From the NCBI RefSeq assembly GCF_900167255.1, contig NZ_FUYB01000001.1, positions 275,632 to 339,631 on the forward strand: a stretch of 64,000 nucleotides of DNA, written 5' to 3'. Every line of letters starts with the position of its first letter. Within the stretch, counting starts at the first letter, position 1. Both the position numbers and the translations under genes were made by a program. The DNA comes from Thiothrix eikelboomii (GTDB lineage: Bacteria; Pseudomonadota; Gammaproteobacteria; Thiotrichales; Thiotrichaceae). This document shows, one piece after another, positions 8,938 through 18,868 of this stretch. The notes under the pieces were generated by a model. It did no database searches. It was given only the letters and a program-made list of their open reading frames with translations, and was not told where the DNA came from.

Positions 8938-10389
8938 TTACTTGCGCCAAAAAGCGGGGGAGAACAACACTAAAATCGTAAACAACTCCAAGCGCCCCAT
9001 CAGCATGGCAAACGATAACCACCATTTGGTAAAATCATCTAAACCCGAAAAATTGCTTGAAACCGTCCCCAAACCTACCCCCATATTATTTAAAGCCGCC
9101 GCGACCGCAGAAAATGCCGTCACTTGATCATGCCCTGCGGCCATCATACCGAGCATGAAAATCGCAAACACCGCCACATACATCGCAAAGAAACCCCAAA
9201 CAGAGCGGGTCACTCCCTCTGGCACGGGTTCACCATTAATTTTAATATGGGTATGGGCGCGTGGATGGGTCAGAATATTGACCTCACGCCAACCTTGCTT
9301 CATTAATAATAAAAAACGAATCACCTTTAAGCCGCCGCCGGTCGAGCCAGCACAGCCACCAACAAAACTTACAAACACCAATAACACAGGCAACAAGGTT
9401 GGCCATACGGAAAAATCAGTCGTCAATAAACCAGTTGAGGTCATAATCGACACAACTTGAAAACTGGCATAACGCAAAGTCGTTAAAAAATCGGGGTAAA
9501 CTGAGTTTTGCATTAACACAAGAATGCAGATGCTACACACCAGCAGCATAATAAACAGATACAGCTTAAACTCTGAATCTTGCCAATAAAACCTGATAGA
9601 CTTATGATGCATCACAGTAAAATGCAGGGTAAAACTCACTCCGCCCATAATCATTAAGAATATCGCTGAATAATCAATAAATGCATTATTAAAATAACTT
9701 AAGCTAGAATCATGCGTAGAAAATCCACCTGTGGAAACTGCAGAAAACGCATGGCAGACTGCATCAAACCAAGACATGCCACCGAGCAGAAATAAACCTA
9801 TCCCCAAAATAGTTAGCGCTAGATACACATACCATAAAAGCCGAGCAGTTTCCGTAATACGTGGGGTCAGCTTTGAATCTTTAACCGGGCCTGGAGCCTC
9901 GGCCTTATATAACTGCATCCCCCCGATCCCCAGCATCGGCAGAATCGCCACCGCTAAAACGATCATTCCCATGCCGCCGAGCCAGTGTAACTCTAAACGG
10001 TAAAAATTAATCGAGCGGGGTAAGGAATCAATTCCAACAATAACGCTAGCACCTGTCGTAGTAAAACCAGATACGGTTTCAAAAAAGGCACTGGCTAAAT
10101 TAATTTCAAAATTAGTCGATAAAGACAAAGGAATGGTGGCAGCAACGCTTAAACCCACCCAAAACAATACAGCGATTAAATAACCGTCTCGTAGGCGCAA
10201 TTCATTTTTACACCCTTTAAAAGGCAGCCACAATAAAAAACCCACCACGAGAACAATACCAAACCCCCACCAGAAATTAGACAACTCAGGGTCACCCATG
10301 AGTTTACCAATCGCAATTGGTGGCAGCATAGTTAAACTAAACAACATCAAGAAGATTCCGAGAATTCGGAAAATAACGCCATATTGCAT
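8938..10389 (-). CDS. trkH: Trk potassium uptake transmembrane subunit TrkH
   Basis: A 483-residue polytopic membrane protein, the normal TrkH length. Selectivity-filter-like loops are visible: ETVSGFTTTGASV, FSAVSTGGFSTHDSS, MTSTGLLTTDFS and AALNNMGVGLGTVSSN. These match the four P-loops of the SKT superfamily. A segment with GGCAGSTGGGLKVIR precedes the third-to-fourth repeat, as in Trk/Ktr proteins. It forms the K+-conducting pore in the inner membrane and is gated by the TrkA ring. The gene begins 2 bp after trkA stops and is the last gene of the def-to-trkH operon. No convincing U-tract terminator was seen after it. Confidence 0.95.
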   Translation of the reverse strand: MQYGVIFRILGIFLMLFSLTMLPPIAIGKLMGDPELSNFWWGFGIVLVVGFLLWLPFKGCKNELRLRDGYLIAVLFWVGLSVAATIPLSLSTNFEINLASAFFETVSGFTTTGASVIVGIDSLPRSINFYRLELHWLGGMGMIVLAVAILPMLGIGGMQLYKAEAPGPVKDSKLTPRITETARLLWYVYLALTILGIGLFLLGGMSWFDAVCHAFSAVSTGGFSTHDSSLSYFNNAFIDYSAIFLMIMGGVSFTLHFTVMHHKSIRFYWQDSEFKLYLFIMLLVCSICILVLMQNSVYPDFLTTLRYASFQVVSIMTSTGLLTTDFSVWPTLLPVLLVFVSFVGGCAGSTGGGLKVIRFLLLMKQGWREVNILTHPRAHTHIKINGEPVPEGVTRSVWGFFAMYVAVFAIFMLGMMAAGHDQVTAFSAVAAALNNMGVGLGTVSSNFSGLDDFTKWWLSFAMLMGRLELFTILVLFSPAFWRK

Positions 10390-10391
10390 AA

Positions 10392-11771
10392 TTAGAAGAA
10401 ATGAATACCAACCTGGAAAAGTTTTTCCACGGCCGGAATATAGCGTTTATCAGTGAGGAACATAATCACATGATCATCTGGCTCAATCAGCACATCGTCT
10501 CCCTCATTCATGATGAGCACTTCCTCATCCCGCACTAAAGCGCCAATAATTGTTGAAGGGGGCAATTTGACCTCACTCACCCGCCGCCCGACGACTCGTG
10601 AAGTTTTCTTATCGCCATGCGCAATCACCTCAATCGCCTCTGCAGCCCCCCGCCGCAGAGAATGCACGGCGACAATATCACCTCGACGGATATGAGTTAG
10701 TAGCGCGCCAATCGTAATCTGATGAGGCGAAATAGCCAGATCAATGCTACTTTCTACTAAAGCAGTATAGCTCATGCGATTAATTAAACTCATCACTCGT
10801 CGAGCACCCAAGCGCTTGGCTAACATCGAAGACAAAATATTGGCTTCATCATCATTAGTGACTGCGATGAACACATCAATATTCTCAATACTCTCTTCAA
10901 TCAACAGATTCTCGTCGGCGGCATCCCCTTCTAATACCAAAGTTTTGTCTAGACGCTCGGCGAGCTTGGAGGCACGCTCGGGATTTCTTTCAACGATTTT
11001 CACTTGATAGCGAGCATCTTCTAACTGCCTCGCTAAGCGATTCCCAATATTACCCCCACCCGCGATCATAATCCGTTTATAGGGTTTATCAAGACGGCGC
11101 ACTTCACTAATTAAAGCTCGAATATGCTTGGGGTGAGCAATGAAGAAAACCTCATCATCTACCTCGACGACCGTTTCGCGATTGATCGGAACAGGCTTAT
11201 CATGCCGAAATACTGCCACTACCCGCGCCTTAACACCCGGCATGTGATCATACATTTCACTTAAGCGATGCCCGATCAAAGCCCCACCCGCAACCGCATT
11301 CACCCCCACTAGCTGCACTTTTCCACCGGCAAAATTCAGAACTTGTGAAGCACCGGGGTGAGAAATCAAACGAAAAATATACTCAGTCACCAACTGCTCA
11401 GGACTGATCAACACATCAATCGGTAAAGCTTCTGAGGAGAATAAACGCGGATGATCCAGATAATGCGAGGAGCGAATGCGGGCAATTTTAGTCGGTGTTC
11501 GGTACAGGGTAAACGCCACATAGCAAGCGATCATATTAATTTCATCGCTATTGGTGACCGCAATCACCATATCAGCATCTTCAATGCCTGCACGCTCTAA
11601 AACCCGAGGATAAGAGGCCTGACCGATTTCAACCCGAACATCCAATTTCTCACGTAGATTACGCAATGCCGAAGCATCGGTATCAACGATAGTAATATCA
11701 TTGTCTTCATGCGCTAGTGCTTCAGCCACTGAGCGCCCCACCTGTCCTGCGCCAAGAATCATGATTTTCAT
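10392..11771 (-). CDS. trkA: Trk potassium transporter regulatory subunit TrkA
   Basis: A 459-residue cytoplasmic protein with two RCK units. RCK-N domain 1 begins [16 protein letters not shown] (GxGxxG Rossmann loop), followed by a TrkA-C domain (about 140-225). RCK-N domain 2 has [17 protein letters not shown] at about 233, followed by a second TrkA-C domain ending near residue 455. TrkA binds NAD(H)/ATP and gates TrkH. It lies 28 bp downstream of ntrX and 2 bp upstream of trkH, so it is translationally linked to the transporter. Length and domain order are the usual ones; nothing is missing. Confidence 0.96.
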   Translation of the reverse strand: MKIMILGAGQVGRSVAEALAHEDNDITIVDTDASALRNLREKLDVRVEIGQASYPRVLERAGIEDADMVIAVTNSDEINMIACYVAFTLYRTPTKIARIRSSHYLDHPRLFSSEALPIDVLISPEQLVTEYIFRLISHPGASQVLNFAGGKVQLVGVNAVAGGALIGHRLSEMYDHMPGVKARVVAVFRHDKPVPINRETVVEVDDEVFFIAHPKHIRALISEVRRLDKPYKRIMIAGGGNIGNRLARQLEDARYQVKIVERNPERASKLAERLDKTLVLEGDAADENLLIEESIENIDVFIAVTNDDEANILSSMLAKRLGARRVMSLINRMSYTALVESSIDLAISPHQITIGALLTHIRRGDIVAVHSLRRGAAEAIEVIAHGDKKTSRVVGRRVSEVKLPPSTIIGALVRDEEVLIMNEGDDVLIEPDDHVIMFLTDKRYIPAVEKLFQVGIHFF

Positions 11772-11799
11772 GGCGAGGATTATAGATGTTAATTAACGA

Positions 11800-13176
11800 T
11801 CAACGCCCATATTTTTTTGGGTCAACCCCTAAAGAACGCATCTTCCGGTATAAATGAGTCCGCTCCATTTTCACCTGATCCGCTAACTTACTCACATTCC
11901 CATCGACTTGTTTCAGTTGATAAATTAAGTAGTCATGCTCAAATTGTTCACGAGCTTGACGTAAAGGCAGATCGTATAAACTTTCCGGCATCTGCCCGAG
12001 TTCACTACTAAACACCGGTACAGTCGCACCTACGGCCTCTTCTGCTTCTTCCAAGCTAATGTCAACTTCTGTACCCAAAATCAGCAACCGATGCACTAGA
12101 TTCCGTAGCTCGAGAATATTTCCCGCCCAACGATGGTTACGTAAGAAATTTTGTGCGGGCAAAGTGAAATGCCGATAAGGCAAACCATCTTGGGCAGTAA
12201 GTTGATTCACATAGTAGTTCAGTAGCTCAGGTACATCTTCAGCATGTTCACGCAAGGGTGGTACTTGCAAAGGCAATACATTCAGTAAGTAGTAAAGTTC
12301 CTCATTCAAATCACCCGCTTGAATATCATCTTGTAAATCATGAGTCGCAGACACAATCAGTTGGACATCAAAATCAATCGGATCCGACCCGCCAACACGA
12401 GTAAAACTTTTGGTCTGTAAGGCTGCTAATAAGCGCTTTTGGCTGTCGGTATCTAACTCTGAAACTTCAGCTAAATACAGACAACCGCTCATCGCTTCAT
12501 CAATCAAGCCATAAGTAATTTTGCCATCCATTTCTGAGCCAAATAATTTTTGCTCTACCGTACCCACTTCCAGCAGGGGTAGCACGACTTTTACAAAAGG
12601 CCGCTCCCGACGCAGACTCTGGGCATGAATATAACGTGCCACCGCTTCTTTACCGACTCCATGCTCCCCATAAATCAAGACACTAGAATCATGCTGAGCC
12701 ATCCGCCCTGCTTGCTCGCGTAACTGTTGCATGGCTTTCCCTGTGCCGACTATTTCATGGGAAAAAACCATTTGCCGCCTCAGACCTTGGTTTTCTTGCT
12801 CTAATTGGCTGGTTCTTAAAGCATTCTCAATCGTCAGCAGCAGCTTCGCTAAGGATAAGGGCTTTTCAATAAAATCATAAGCGCCTAATTTCGTCGCTTC
12901 GACGGCGGTTTCTATCGTCCCATGACCGGACATCATAATCACCGGCCCCGATAAGCTATTCGTTGAGCGCCATTCTTTGAGCAAAGAAATCCCATCCAGC
13001 CCCGGCATCCAAATATCTAACAGCACGAGATTAGGCTTGCGTTGCCGATAGATTTCTCGGGCGCGCTCAGCGTTTTCTGCTACCTCCACACGATAGCCTT
13101 CATCTTCGAGAATCTCACTAATGAGTTGGCGAATATCCGGCTCATCATCCACGACTAGAATAAGTTGTGCAGTCAT
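11800..13176 (-). CDS. ntrX: NtrX-type response regulator with degenerate AAA+ domain
   Basis: A 458-residue regulator. The receiver domain covers residues 1-120 with phospho-acceptor Asp54 (LLDIWMPG). The AAA+ domain is about 140-375, and a Fis-type helix-turn-helix is at about 415-450 (NVSKLADQV...THLYRKMRSLG). Walker A is intact (GEHGVGKE, 170-177). However, the segment after LFGSE where sigma-54 activators carry GAFTGA reads MDGKITYGLIDE. The Walker B core is CLYLAEV, with Ala in place of the usual Asp. It therefore probably cannot open sigma-54 promoters in the classical way. NtrX proteins of other bacteria also deviate here. It is co-transcribed with its kinase NtrY, 13 bp downstream of it. 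Confidence 0.88.
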   Translation of the reverse strand: MTAQLILVVDDEPDIRQLISEILEDEGYRVEVAENAERAREIYRQRKPNLVLLDIWMPGLDGISLLKEWRSTNSLSGPVIMMSGHGTIETAVEATKLGAYDFIEKPLSLAKLLLTIENALRTSQLEQENQGLRRQMVFSHEIVGTGKAMQQLREQAGRMAQHDSSVLIYGEHGVGKEAVARYIHAQSLRRERPFVKVVLPLLEVGTVEQKLFGSEMDGKITYGLIDEAMSGCLYLAEVSELDTDSQKRLLAALQTKSFTRVGGSDPIDFDVQLIVSATHDLQDDIQAGDLNEELYYLLNVLPLQVPPLREHAEDVPELLNYYVNQLTAQDGLPYRHFTLPAQNFLRNHRWAGNILELRNLVHRLLILGTEVDISLEEAEEAVGATVPVFSSELGQMPESLYDLPLRQAREQFEHDYLIYQLKQVDGNVSKLADQVKMERTHLYRKMRSLGVDPKKYGR

Positions 13177-13189
13177 TGCTGACCCTCCT

Positions 13190-15394
13190 TTAATGACTTG
13201 TTTCCGTTGAATCTCGAGCGTCCTGCTCGCTGCTTAGCGGAAAGGTTATTGTAATAATAGCGCCATTTGGCTCAGCATTGCGTGCTGCTAAGCTACCGTT
13301 ATGCTCTTCCACAATCTTTTTTACAATGGCCAAACCCAAGCCTGTCCCTTTATGCTTAGTTGTCACATAAGGCTCAAATAAATGCGGCAGAATTTCATTC
13401 GGAATCCCAGGGCCGTTATCCTGCAAACATAACACTACCTGCTGAGTCTCTTGCTGCCATTCGACCCGAGTACGAATTAAAATCTGTCCATCCTCACGTC
13501 CATCACCAATCGCCTCTAAAGCATTCTTGACTAAATTGACCAGCAACTGCCGAATCCGATGCGGATCTAGCTCTAAGACAGGTAAGTTGCCTTCCTCTAA
13601 GATCACGCGCACCTTCTGCGGATTATCCATATACAGCTCAGTGACTTCGCGCACAATCTGATTCAGATGCGTCGTTTGTGTCACTAAAGCAGGTGCTTTG
13701 GCATATTCGCTAAAGGCATTCACCATCGCTTTCAGCGTATCCACTTGCTGGATAATCGTGCGAGTCATCCGATTTAAGAAATCCGCTGACTCTGCATCCA
13801 AGGACTTACCTAATTTACGTGACAAGCGCTCAGCTGATAATTGAATTGGTGTCAGTGGATTCTTAATTTCATGAGCTAACCGCCGTGCAACCTCACTCCA
13901 AGCTGCATCATGCTCAGCTTGCACGACATCGGTCACATCTTCAAATACCAACACATAGCCTTTTTGCTGCATCGAATCATAGGGTAAGCCAGCACCTCGA
14001 CAGACCAACACCCGCCGACCGCGTTCAGATGGCAAATTAATTTCTGCTTGCCAATCGGTTTGCGGCTGATCCAGCCAAGGTTTTAATGCTTGCAGAAAAG
14101 GCTGTAAGCCCTCTTGAGAGAAGGCCTCACTGAGATGCTGACCTAAGTAATTATGCAAGGGGTAGCCTAAAATCAAACTAGCCGCACTGTTCACCCGTCG
14201 AATCACCTGCTCTTCATCTAAAGTGACCACCCCCGAAGATAAATGCTCCAAGACCACGAAAAGATAATCATGCTCCTGTTGCAATTGCCGCCGTGCTTGC
14301 TCACGCTCTTGTTGCACACTGGATAAGCGCTTAGTCATGGTATTAAAAGAACGGGCTAGCAAACTAAAATCATCCCGATCTGAGACGGGTAGTTTCTTCT
14401 GTAAATCCCCCGAAGCCACCGCCAAAGTTCCCTCAACCAAATCACGTACTGGCTTAGTCAAGCGCCTAGAGAAAATAAACGCTGCCCACAAAGAAAATAA
14501 AATCGTCAGCACTGAAATCACTAAGAGGGCTAAGCGAAAAGTATTTTTTAAACCCTCTTGATTGAAACTAATCGTCCGATATTCTTCTTGAGCAGACGAT
14601 ACACTCGAAGCCAAACTGCTTTCACGTTTAGAAAACGGAAACATGGCTGTCAAAATACCATTTCGACTATCCGAACCATAACGGACTCGTATCGCCACCC
14701 GAATAAACAAAGTACCCTCTTCACCAGTGGGTTCTAAATGTGAATAATTATCGCGGCGATTCATGGTACGAATTAAATCGCCAATGGGAAACAAAGGGAT
14801 CAACTTCGCTACTTCGTCGACACTAGTCACCAAAATCCGCTGATCATCACTAATTAAAATCGCCTCTTGTGCACCGTGTAAGGCTCGCCAATTATCCATT
14901 AAGGCCGAGACCTCTAAACGGCCCTTACCTCTGATTTGAGCAGCCAAGCGTGATAAATCTTGTAAATGAGCACTGCTACGAATCGACAAGGATAAATGCG
15001 ACAATTCCACGGCATCATCTAAAGCCCGTGCAATCCGTACATCCAATTGCTGCCCAACATTTTTACCAATGAAATTCATCGAGAAATAAACGACAACGAC
15101 GACTGGCAACATCGTGAGAATCAAAAAGCCCACCATTAAGCGTAAAGTAAACCGTGAGCCAGCTTGACGGGTATGCCATTGATAAATGGCTCGCACCAAA
15201 TTCGTGAGGATCGCCATCCCCAGTACTAATAAAATAAAACCATTCAGATAAACAAGGGCTTTGCCATAAGCACGAAAAAACTCAGCATCGCGGGTGGCCA
15301 GATGTAATAAACTTAAAGAAATAACTAATAGCACCGCCACGATTGCTGTGGGTAGCCAACGTAATAAACTAGCTTTCAGGGTGTTAGTGCCCAC
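13190..15394 (-). CDS. ntrY: NtrY-type membrane sensor histidine kinase
   Basis: A 734-residue kinase. Three hydrophobic segments lie within the first about 110 residues and a fourth at about 287-310, enclosing a periplasmic sensor region. HAMP (FSRRLTKPVRDL) spans about 310-362, a PAS domain about 375-485 (VVTLDEEQVIRRVN), and HisKA has the phospho-His near 508 in LAHEIKNPLTPIQ. The HATPase domain carries LLVNLVKNALEAI, QDNGPGIP and TGLGLAIVKKI. This is the standard NtrY layout; the family responds to redox or nitrogen cues in other bacteria, and the signal here is unknown. Its start overlaps the end of the DUF4390 gene by 19 bp, indicating translational coupling. Confidence 0.93.
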   Translation of the reverse strand: MGTNTLKASLLRWLPTAIVAVLLVISLSLLHLATRDAEFFRAYGKALVYLNGFILLVLGMAILTNLVRAIYQWHTRQAGSRFTLRLMVGFLILTMLPVVVVVYFSMNFIGKNVGQQLDVRIARALDDAVELSHLSLSIRSSAHLQDLSRLAAQIRGKGRLEVSALMDNWRALHGAQEAILISDDQRILVTSVDEVAKLIPLFPIGDLIRTMNRRDNYSHLEPTGEEGTLFIRVAIRVRYGSDSRNGILTAMFPFSKRESSLASSVSSAQEEYRTISFNQEGLKNTFRLALLVISVLTILFSLWAAFIFSRRLTKPVRDLVEGTLAVASGDLQKKLPVSDRDDFSLLARSFNTMTKRLSSVQQEREQARRQLQQEHDYLFVVLEHLSSGVVTLDEEQVIRRVNSAASLILGYPLHNYLGQHLSEAFSQEGLQPFLQALKPWLDQPQTDWQAEINLPSERGRRVLVCRGAGLPYDSMQQKGYVLVFEDVTDVVQAEHDAAWSEVARRLAHEIKNPLTPIQLSAERLSRKLGKSLDAESADFLNRMTRTIIQQVDTLKAMVNAFSEYAKAPALVTQTTHLNQIVREVTELYMDNPQKVRVILEEGNLPVLELDPHRIRQLLVNLVKNALEAIGDGREDGQILIRTRVEWQQETQQVVLCLQDNGPGIPNEILPHLFEPYVTTKHKGTGLGLAIVKKIVEEHNGSLAARNAEPNGAIITITFPLSSEQDARDSTETSH

Positions 15395-15954
15395 AATACG
15401 CCTTGACTCACTAATGCATGATCCTCAGAAAATAAGCTTGATAAACCTAAAGGTAGACTATCTGGCTCTTTAGGCGCTAGCGTCGCCTCCATATATAAAG
15501 AGGTATCGTTTTTATAAGCATTCGCGGGTAAGGGGGGTAATTTATAACTTTCTAAAGCCCCTAAATGGCTAAGCGCCGAAGCCAAATTTGAAAAATTCCA
15601 ATGCTCACCGGTATCTTTACGCACTACTTGATAATGACGGCTCAGTGAATGATATTTTAACTCAGAGATAATACTGGCAAATTTCTCGCTTTTATTAAAC
15701 CACCAGTCACTATGCCAAACTAAGTTAAAGCGAACCTCATGCCTTAAAGTACCGCCATTTAACAAACTATCACGCAAATAATCGGTGAGCTGATAATCTA
15801 AATGCAAAGTGGCTGTCAGCGGCTTATTTTGCCCTTGATTATAAAGTGTAAAATCCCTAACGGTGATTTTTTCTGCCGCCGCAAAACTCGTTGTTGCTAT
15901 TAGCCACCCTAAAAAAACGATGCACAAAGGGCGCATCCACCATGAGTTTTTCAT
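15376..15954 (-). CDS. DUF4390 domain protein, secreted
   Basis: A 192-residue protein with a clear signal peptide (residues 1-27, ending SFAAA). It has the DUF4390 pattern: ITVRDFTLYNQ, LDYQLTDYLRDSLLNGGTL, NLVWHSDWWFNKSEK, LKYHSLSRHYQVV. This family is nearly always located between rsmB and ntrY in gammaproteobacteria, as here. It is therefore suspected to act with the NtrY periplasmic domain; that link is inference from synteny. It overlaps ntrY by 19 bp and starts 14 bp after rsmB ends. Confidence 0.85.
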   Translation of the reverse strand: MKNSWWMRPLCIVFLGWLIATTSFAAAEKITVRDFTLYNQGQNKPLTATLHLDYQLTDYLRDSLLNGGTLRHEVRFNLVWHSDWWFNKSEKFASIISELKYHSLSRHYQVVRKDTGEHWNFSNLASALSHLGALESYKLPPLPANAYKNDTSLYMEATLAPKEPDSLPLGLSSLFSEDHALVSQGVLWALTP

Positions 15955-15968
15955 TATATGCTCTTTAC

Positions 15969-17267
15969 TTACGCTGCTTTTTCTAACAGCGCATAATAGA
16001 AACCGTCCATGCCCTGCTCACCGGGCAAGATTTGCCGTCCTACTGACAACTCTCGACCCCAAGTGGCCTTGATTGCTTTGACCCGAGCATCTGGCTGAGT
16101 TTTTAAAAACTGTTCAATTTGTAAATTATTTTCTTCTGGTAAAATCGAACAAGTGGCATATAACAATAAACCACCCTGCTTTAGAACTTGCCATAAAGCC
16201 TGCAATAAGGCTGCTTGCTGCTGTTGCAGTGTAGCAATATCCGTTTTTTTCCGCAGCAGCTTAATATCGGGGTGACGCCGAATCACGCCAGTGGCCGAAC
16301 ACGGAGCATCTAACAAAATACGCTCAAAGGTTTGGCCATCCCACCAAGCTGCAAGATCCACGGCATCCGCTACTTTTACCGTAGCGGCTAGGTTTAATCT
16401 CGTTAAATTTTCGTAAACTTGCTTAATACGTTTTGCACTATTATCAAGCGCCACTAACTCGATCTGGGGATAACGCTCTAAAAGGTGGCAAGTTTTGCCC
16501 CCCGGCGCAGCACAAGCATCTAACACCCGCATTGTTGCTTGCGGTGCTAACAACACCGCTGCTTGCTGAGCAGCCGCATCTTGCACGGAGACTGAGCCTT
16601 GCGCAAAATCAGGTAGCTCCGTCACGGCCAATGCCTCAGGCAAATGAATCCCAAGCTCCGTGCTAGCAATAGGCTCTGCTTGAATTTGCTGCTGCTTCAA
16701 ACGCTCTAAATACTGCTCACGAGTCGCCAATAAACCATTCACTCGTAAACTTAAAGGGGGGTGCTCATTACTAGCCTGCATAATCGCTTGCCAATCCTGC
16801 GGCCAAGCGTGTTTGATCTGATCTGCCAACCAAGTCGGGAAGGAATATTGGGCTGATTCAATCTGATCGACTTTAGCGAGCACCGTTGCCTGCTCCCGCA
16901 GAAAACGTCGCAACACTCCATTCACTAAGCTTCCCGCCCATGCTTTTTTCAAAGCACGACTCGCCTCGACGGTTTCACTTACGGCCGCATGGTCAGGGGT
17001 GCGCTGATAGATGATTTGATACAAACCCAAGCGCAACAAACATTCAATATCCTTATCTGAGGCTTTAATTGGTTTATCGAGTAATTCACGTAAAATCGCC
17101 CCTAAACGCCCATGCCAGCGTACTGCCCCAAAACAGACATGGCGTACCCAAGCTTGATCACGCACTGAAAGGTTTTGAAGAGTGGCATGCCGGAAAACCT
17201 CGGTGAGCGATTCCCCTTGATAAGTCACCCGCTGGAGTGCACGGGCAGCAATGGCGCGGGTCTTCAC
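15969..17267 (-). CDS. rsmB: 16S rRNA (cytosine(967)-C(5))-methyltransferase RsmB
   Basis: A 432-residue protein of normal RsmB length. The N-terminal NusB-like RNA-binding domain (residues 1-130, ARALQRVTYQGESL) is followed by the methyltransferase domain. The SAM-binding motif is VLDACAAPGGKTCHLLE. The two catalytic-region cysteines are visible in LDAPCSATGVIRRHPDIK and LYATCSILPEEN. It methylates C967 of 16S rRNA using S-adenosylmethionine in the cytoplasm. It overlaps fmt by 4 bp (ATGA-type junction), as part of the def-fmt-rsmB operon common to gammaproteobacteria. Confidence 0.96.
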   Translation of the reverse strand: MKTRAIAARALQRVTYQGESLTEVFRHATLQNLSVRDQAWVRHVCFGAVRWHGRLGAILRELLDKPIKASDKDIECLLRLGLYQIIYQRTPDHAAVSETVEASRALKKAWAGSLVNGVLRRFLREQATVLAKVDQIESAQYSFPTWLADQIKHAWPQDWQAIMQASNEHPPLSLRVNGLLATREQYLERLKQQQIQAEPIASTELGIHLPEALAVTELPDFAQGSVSVQDAAAQQAAVLLAPQATMRVLDACAAPGGKTCHLLERYPQIELVALDNSAKRIKQVYENLTRLNLAATVKVADAVDLAAWWDGQTFERILLDAPCSATGVIRRHPDIKLLRKKTDIATLQQQQAALLQALWQVLKQGGLLLYATCSILPEENNLQIEQFLKTQPDARVKAIKATWGRELSVGRQILPGEQGMDGFYYALLEKAA

Positions 17268-18217
17268 GAGTTCACCTTAGAAAAATGCTCGCCCAGCAAT
17301 GAGCGCGCATTCAGAAAATCAGCGGCGGCTAAACGCTTGCTACCCGCCATTTGTAATTCTAGGATACGCACTAAATAGCCATCACCTGCGACAATATCAA
17401 TCCCTGCTCGCGTTTCAGCGACCACGGTACCCGCAGGGGCAGTATTCGTTTGCCTTAAGGCTTGCGCCGCAAAAAAGCGTAAGGCTTGGCCGCGATAAAC
17501 ACTATACGCCGTTGGCCAAGCATCAAACGCACGAATTTGCCGCTCAATCACCGCAGCAGGCTGCTGCCAATCAATTTCTGCTTCCGCTTTGCTGAGCTTA
17601 TGCGCATAGCAGGCTTGTTGTTCATTCTGTTGTTCAGGTTTTAACTGATTGTCGGTTAACTGCTCTAAAACCTGCAATAAAGCCTCTGCACCTTGCTGAG
17701 CCAGCTTATCATGCAGGCTCTGCCCACCATCGGTAGCAGTGATCGGGCAAGCGGTTTTCAGTAACATAGCCCCCGTATCTAAGCCAGCAGCCATTTGCAT
17801 AATCGTGACACCCGTCATGCTATCACCCGCTTGGAGCGCCCGTTGAATAGGGGCTGCACCTCGCCAACGGGGCAGCAAAGAAGCATGAATATTCAAACAA
17901 CCATAAGCTGGGATAGCTAAAACGGCTTGGGGCAAAATTAAGCCATACGCAGCGACGACCATCACATCGGCGGCATAAGCTTTTAAACTCGCTTGTGCTT
18001 CTGCGCTTTTAAAACTGAGGGGTTGCTCAACTGCTAGACCTGCGGTGATGGCGAGTTCTTTCACTGGGCTAAATTGCAATTTACGCCCCCGCCCTGCCGG
18101 ACGATCTGGTTGAGTATACACCGCGAGCACTTCATGCTTTGAGGCCAACAAAGCTTGCAAAGCAGGTACTGCAAATTCGGGAGTACCCGCATACACCACA
18201 CGCAAAGCTCGACTCAT
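17264..18217 (-). CDS. fmt: methionyl-tRNA formyltransferase Fmt
   Basis: A 317-residue protein, the expected size. The N-terminal formyltransferase domain shows [17 protein letters not shown]. The catalytic Asn-His region is [19 protein letters not shown], and [13 protein letters not shown] follows. The C-terminal OB-like domain starts around residue 205. It formylates Met-tRNA(fMet) with 10-formyl-tetrahydrofolate for translation initiation. It overlaps def at the 5' end and rsmB at the 3' end by 4 bp each, so all three are translationally coupled. Confidence 0.97.
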   Translation of the reverse strand: MSRALRVVYAGTPEFAVPALQALLASKHEVLAVYTQPDRPAGRGRKLQFSPVKELAITAGLAVEQPLSFKSAEAQASLKAYAADVMVVAAYGLILPQAVLAIPAYGCLNIHASLLPRWRGAAPIQRALQAGDSMTGVTIMQMAAGLDTGAMLLKTACPITATDGGQSLHDKLAQQGAEALLQVLEQLTDNQLKPEQQNEQQACYAHKLSKAEAEIDWQQPAAVIERQIRAFDAWPTAYSVYRGQALRFFAAQALRQTNTAPAGTVVAETRAGIDIVAGDGYLVRILELQMAGSKRLAAADFLNARSLLGEHFSKVNS

Positions 18218-18753
18218 CCTGCCGCAGCCTCAGACGATGCGGCTGAGTTCGTCGCTGGCTGGCGAGCTAATTTTTCCATTTTTTTGCGTACCCGCTGCTG
18301 CTTCAGCTGTGAAAGGTAATCCACAAAGAGTTTCCCTTCCAAATGGTCTAATTCGTGCTGAATACACACAGCCAATAAACCCTCAGCCTCTAATTCAAAG
18401 GCTTGGCCATCTCGGCCTAAGGCACGAACTCTCACTCGTTCAGCACGAGTCACCTTTTCATAATATTCTGGCACAGACAAACAACCTTCCTCGTGCTCGA
18501 TCTGACCTTCTTTATGCAAGATTTCGGCATTGATCAAATACAAAGGCTGGTTTTTTTCCTCAGATAAATCAATGACGACGACGGCTTGCTGCACATTCAC
18601 TTGAGTAGCGGCCAAACCAATACCTTTGGCGGCGTACATGGTGGCTAGCATATTATCTAGTAGCTCGCGCGTCTTCTCGTCGACCACGGCAACAGGAGCT
18701 GCTTTCTTGCGTAAGCGGGGGTCGGGGTGATGTAAAATTTCTAAAATTGCCAT
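18214..18753 (-). CDS. def: peptide deformylase
   Basis: A 179-residue protein with all three deformylase motifs: [20 protein letters not shown] and [12 protein letters not shown]. The Cys of motif 2 and the two His of motif 3 bind the catalytic metal. It removes the formyl group from nascent N-terminal methionine. The C-terminus carries an Ala/Ser-rich extension of about 10 residues. It is the first gene of the operon running to trkH. The start at 18753 faces a 115-bp intergenic space shared with the divergent LysM gene, which must hold both promoters. Confidence 0.97.
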   Translation of the reverse strand: MAILEILHHPDPRLRKKAAPVAVVDEKTRELLDNMLATMYAAKGIGLAATQVNVQQAVVVIDLSEEKNQPLYLINAEILHKEGQIEHEEGCLSVPEYYEKVTRAERVRVRALGRDGQAFELEAEGLLAVCIQHELDHLEGKLFVDYLSQLKQQRVRKKMEKLARQPATNSAASSEAAAG

Positions 18754-18868
18754 ATTAATAATTACCGAAAATCAGAAAATGGTGCGCGTAATTCAATCAT
18801 TTGACTATTATAACGCAAAGTCCTCTTAGCCAATAATAACTACAAGCTCGAATTACAAGGATAACAAC

